This document shows, in pieces, positions 30,395 to 31,684 of a stretch of DNA of 31,684 bases. Numbering within the stretch: position 1 is the first letter of the stretch; every line of letters begins with the position of its first letter. Under the pieces are notes generated by a model. The model did no database searches. It was not told the DNA's origin and saw nothing but the letters and a program-made list of their open reading frames with translations. The stretch spans positions 1-31,684 of the forward strand of contig QANT01005741.1 of the NCBI GenBank assembly GCA_003254885.1. Direction: 5' to 3'. A program made the position numbers and the translations under genes. Origin of the DNA: Purshia tridentata (taxonomy: Eukaryota; Streptophyta; Magnoliopsida; Rosales; Rosaceae).

Positions 30395-31684
30395 GTTTAT
30401 TCCCATTTTCTTTGATATTCTGTGCCGTTTCTTCGTTTTGATGGTTAGATTCATTGTTTATTGTTGTTGTTTGCTTGTTTTTTTTGTAGTCTTGCATGTC
30501 CTTTCTTTTTTGTAATGGCTTCGTCTCTGTTTGGTTTATTGTGTTGTTTTTGTTTCTAATGTTACTTTTTTCACTGATTTTATTAGTGTGTTCCTTTTTC
30601 TGGGTCGTGGTTTTACATATTGCAAATCATATTCTGGTGATCATTTGTCTCTGTTTTAGGGGTTTCCTGGTTATTAGTATGGTTGGGGTGCCATGGATGA
30701 TATAGTTTGCTTTTGCAACGATGGCTCTGGTTTATGGTAATTATGACGAAGGTCCTTCATGAGTGTTCCGGGCTTGACTGTAAATTGGCACTGTTTTGGT
30801 GCACAAAACATGCCAATGTTCAACTATTTACATAAAAAAATATTAAATATAACAACAAAACATGTAAGAAGGAGGTGATTAGTCTTAATTTGCATGTTTG
30901 TGGCAAAAATCAAATTACTAACCAAACAATACTGTACTAGACTTTTAGAATCTGTAACAAAGACTTGTTTGCTTGTTTGCATGATATGATATGTTATGTC
31001 ATTTGAGATATAGACCTATGTAGATGAGCAATTTCAATGGAGGCTTTTACAAGTTGCAACAATGTTCTATACATCTGGTTGCAAAAGACATAAGTGAACC
31101 CCTTGCTCATACCTTATTGTTGGTATGGTCTCTATTGCTGATACCAATTCTCTTCAACACATCACATTTCACCAGGCCCTTTTGGTGGCAATATGATTTT
31201 TCTTTCCTTGATGGGATTTTTTTGCTTTCCTCCATCTGTAAAGGGTATTTCTTCTTGTATTTTAATTGTCAATATCTATCAAGAAGCCAGTAAAATGTTT
31301 TCAGTCGCAGTAAGGCCTTAATCTTACTAAGGTCCATATTTGGTTGAATCTTTCATTCAATCCAGGTGTCAGCCTTTTTATGGGTTCTGTATTTTTCTCT
31401 GATTATCGGGCAGTATTTATTTTGTAATGTTGCCATAGGATTGGCATGGTAAGAACAATGGTTAAGTTAAAAAGCGTGTTAACTTATTAACTTTATTTAT
31501 TTTGAGGATGGGCATGAATTCATACCGTTTTGTGCTTGAGATATGTGTATCTATCAAGCTTAATTTTCTTTTTATTATGTATTTTTGCTGTATCTGTTTT
31601 TATTTCTCTTTGTTATGTTCGGGGAATTGTTAGGACTCTCTCTCTCTCTCTCTCTTCTCTCCTTTTTTTTTTTTTTTTTTTTTT
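30395..31684 (+). other. Intron 1 of the Alba gene (open at the window end)
   Basis: T-rich intron-like sequence. It ends in a (CT)n run (about 31633-31653) and a poly(T) stretch that reaches the last base. The open frames inside (30496-30705, 31024-31293) have no domain. The poly(T) end may reflect an assembly break. Confidence 0.65.

Noticed and set aside
1..31684. CRISPR arrays, bacterial defence systems, rRNA or tRNA clusters, integrated virus
   Set aside because: No regular spacer-repeat array, no rRNA or tRNA fold and no viral replication or capsid motif was seen. The sequence is plant nuclear in character.

Overview
This window is nuclear DNA of a flowering plant. It is AT-rich, its genes carry GT-AG introns, and it holds plant-specific gene families (DUF1644 zinc-finger protein, F-box/kelch protein, Alba protein), MITE-type DNA transposons and a Ty1/copia remnant. 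The style of proteins and repeats suggests a woody eudicot, possibly Rosaceae/Prunus-like. That placement is an impression and was not tested.

Region 1 (about 1-15,200) is a gene-poor, repeat-rich cluster built from duplicated units of one small intronless gene of unknown function. Copies lie at 1791-2111 (106 aa), 3540-3701 (53 aa, truncated), 4117-4290 (pseudogene fragment), 8669-9169 (166 aa, 3' frameshift) and 13662-14051 (129 aa). An orphan 3' flank near 650-800 implies a further lost unit. The proteins share a Lys-rich N-terminus, a C-F-K-P-K segment, a core RRSVK-x-M/R-I-F-D-D-I, a Ser/Thr/Pro-rich spacer and, in the intact copies, a C-terminal SNQV-Y/N-PSPP. They have no signal peptide. 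The four gene-like copies have a CGCGT core 150-210 bp upstream of the ATG. Between the genes lie a 692-bp non-autonomous hAT element (7110-7801, perfect 8-bp target duplication), a 106-bp hAT MITE (11239-11344, perfect 8-bp duplication), a 5'-truncated copia element with its 3' LTR (about 11790-12519), a poly(A) retroinsertion (6416-6458) and several local duplications.

Region 2 (15,300-31,684) holds ordinary single-copy genes. These are LSM5 on the minus strand (four coding exons, complete, 87 aa), a DUF1644 C2H2/RING-like protein on the plus strand (388 aa), a plus-strand three-exon gene of unknown function (about 261 aa) ending in a D-S-E-F-V-V-L-E-L tail, an intronless F-box/kelch gene (391 aa), and the first coding exon of an Alba-family nucleic-acid-binding protein whose remainder lies beyond the window. 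Two MITE-like elements sit here: an inverted repeat with arms of about 70 bp at 17118-17300 and a 729-bp PIF/Harbinger-like element at 25232-25960.

The genes of region 2 do not form a functional unit. Their only common theme is housekeeping RNA and protein control: mRNA decay and splicing, ubiquitin ligation, and RNA/DNA binding. The most original content is the small-gene cluster. Its rapid birth and decay, a shared promoter element that resembles a CAMTA (calmodulin-binding transcription activator) site, and a conserved C-terminal peptide are compatible with a family of stress-induced peptide precursors. That function is inference only.
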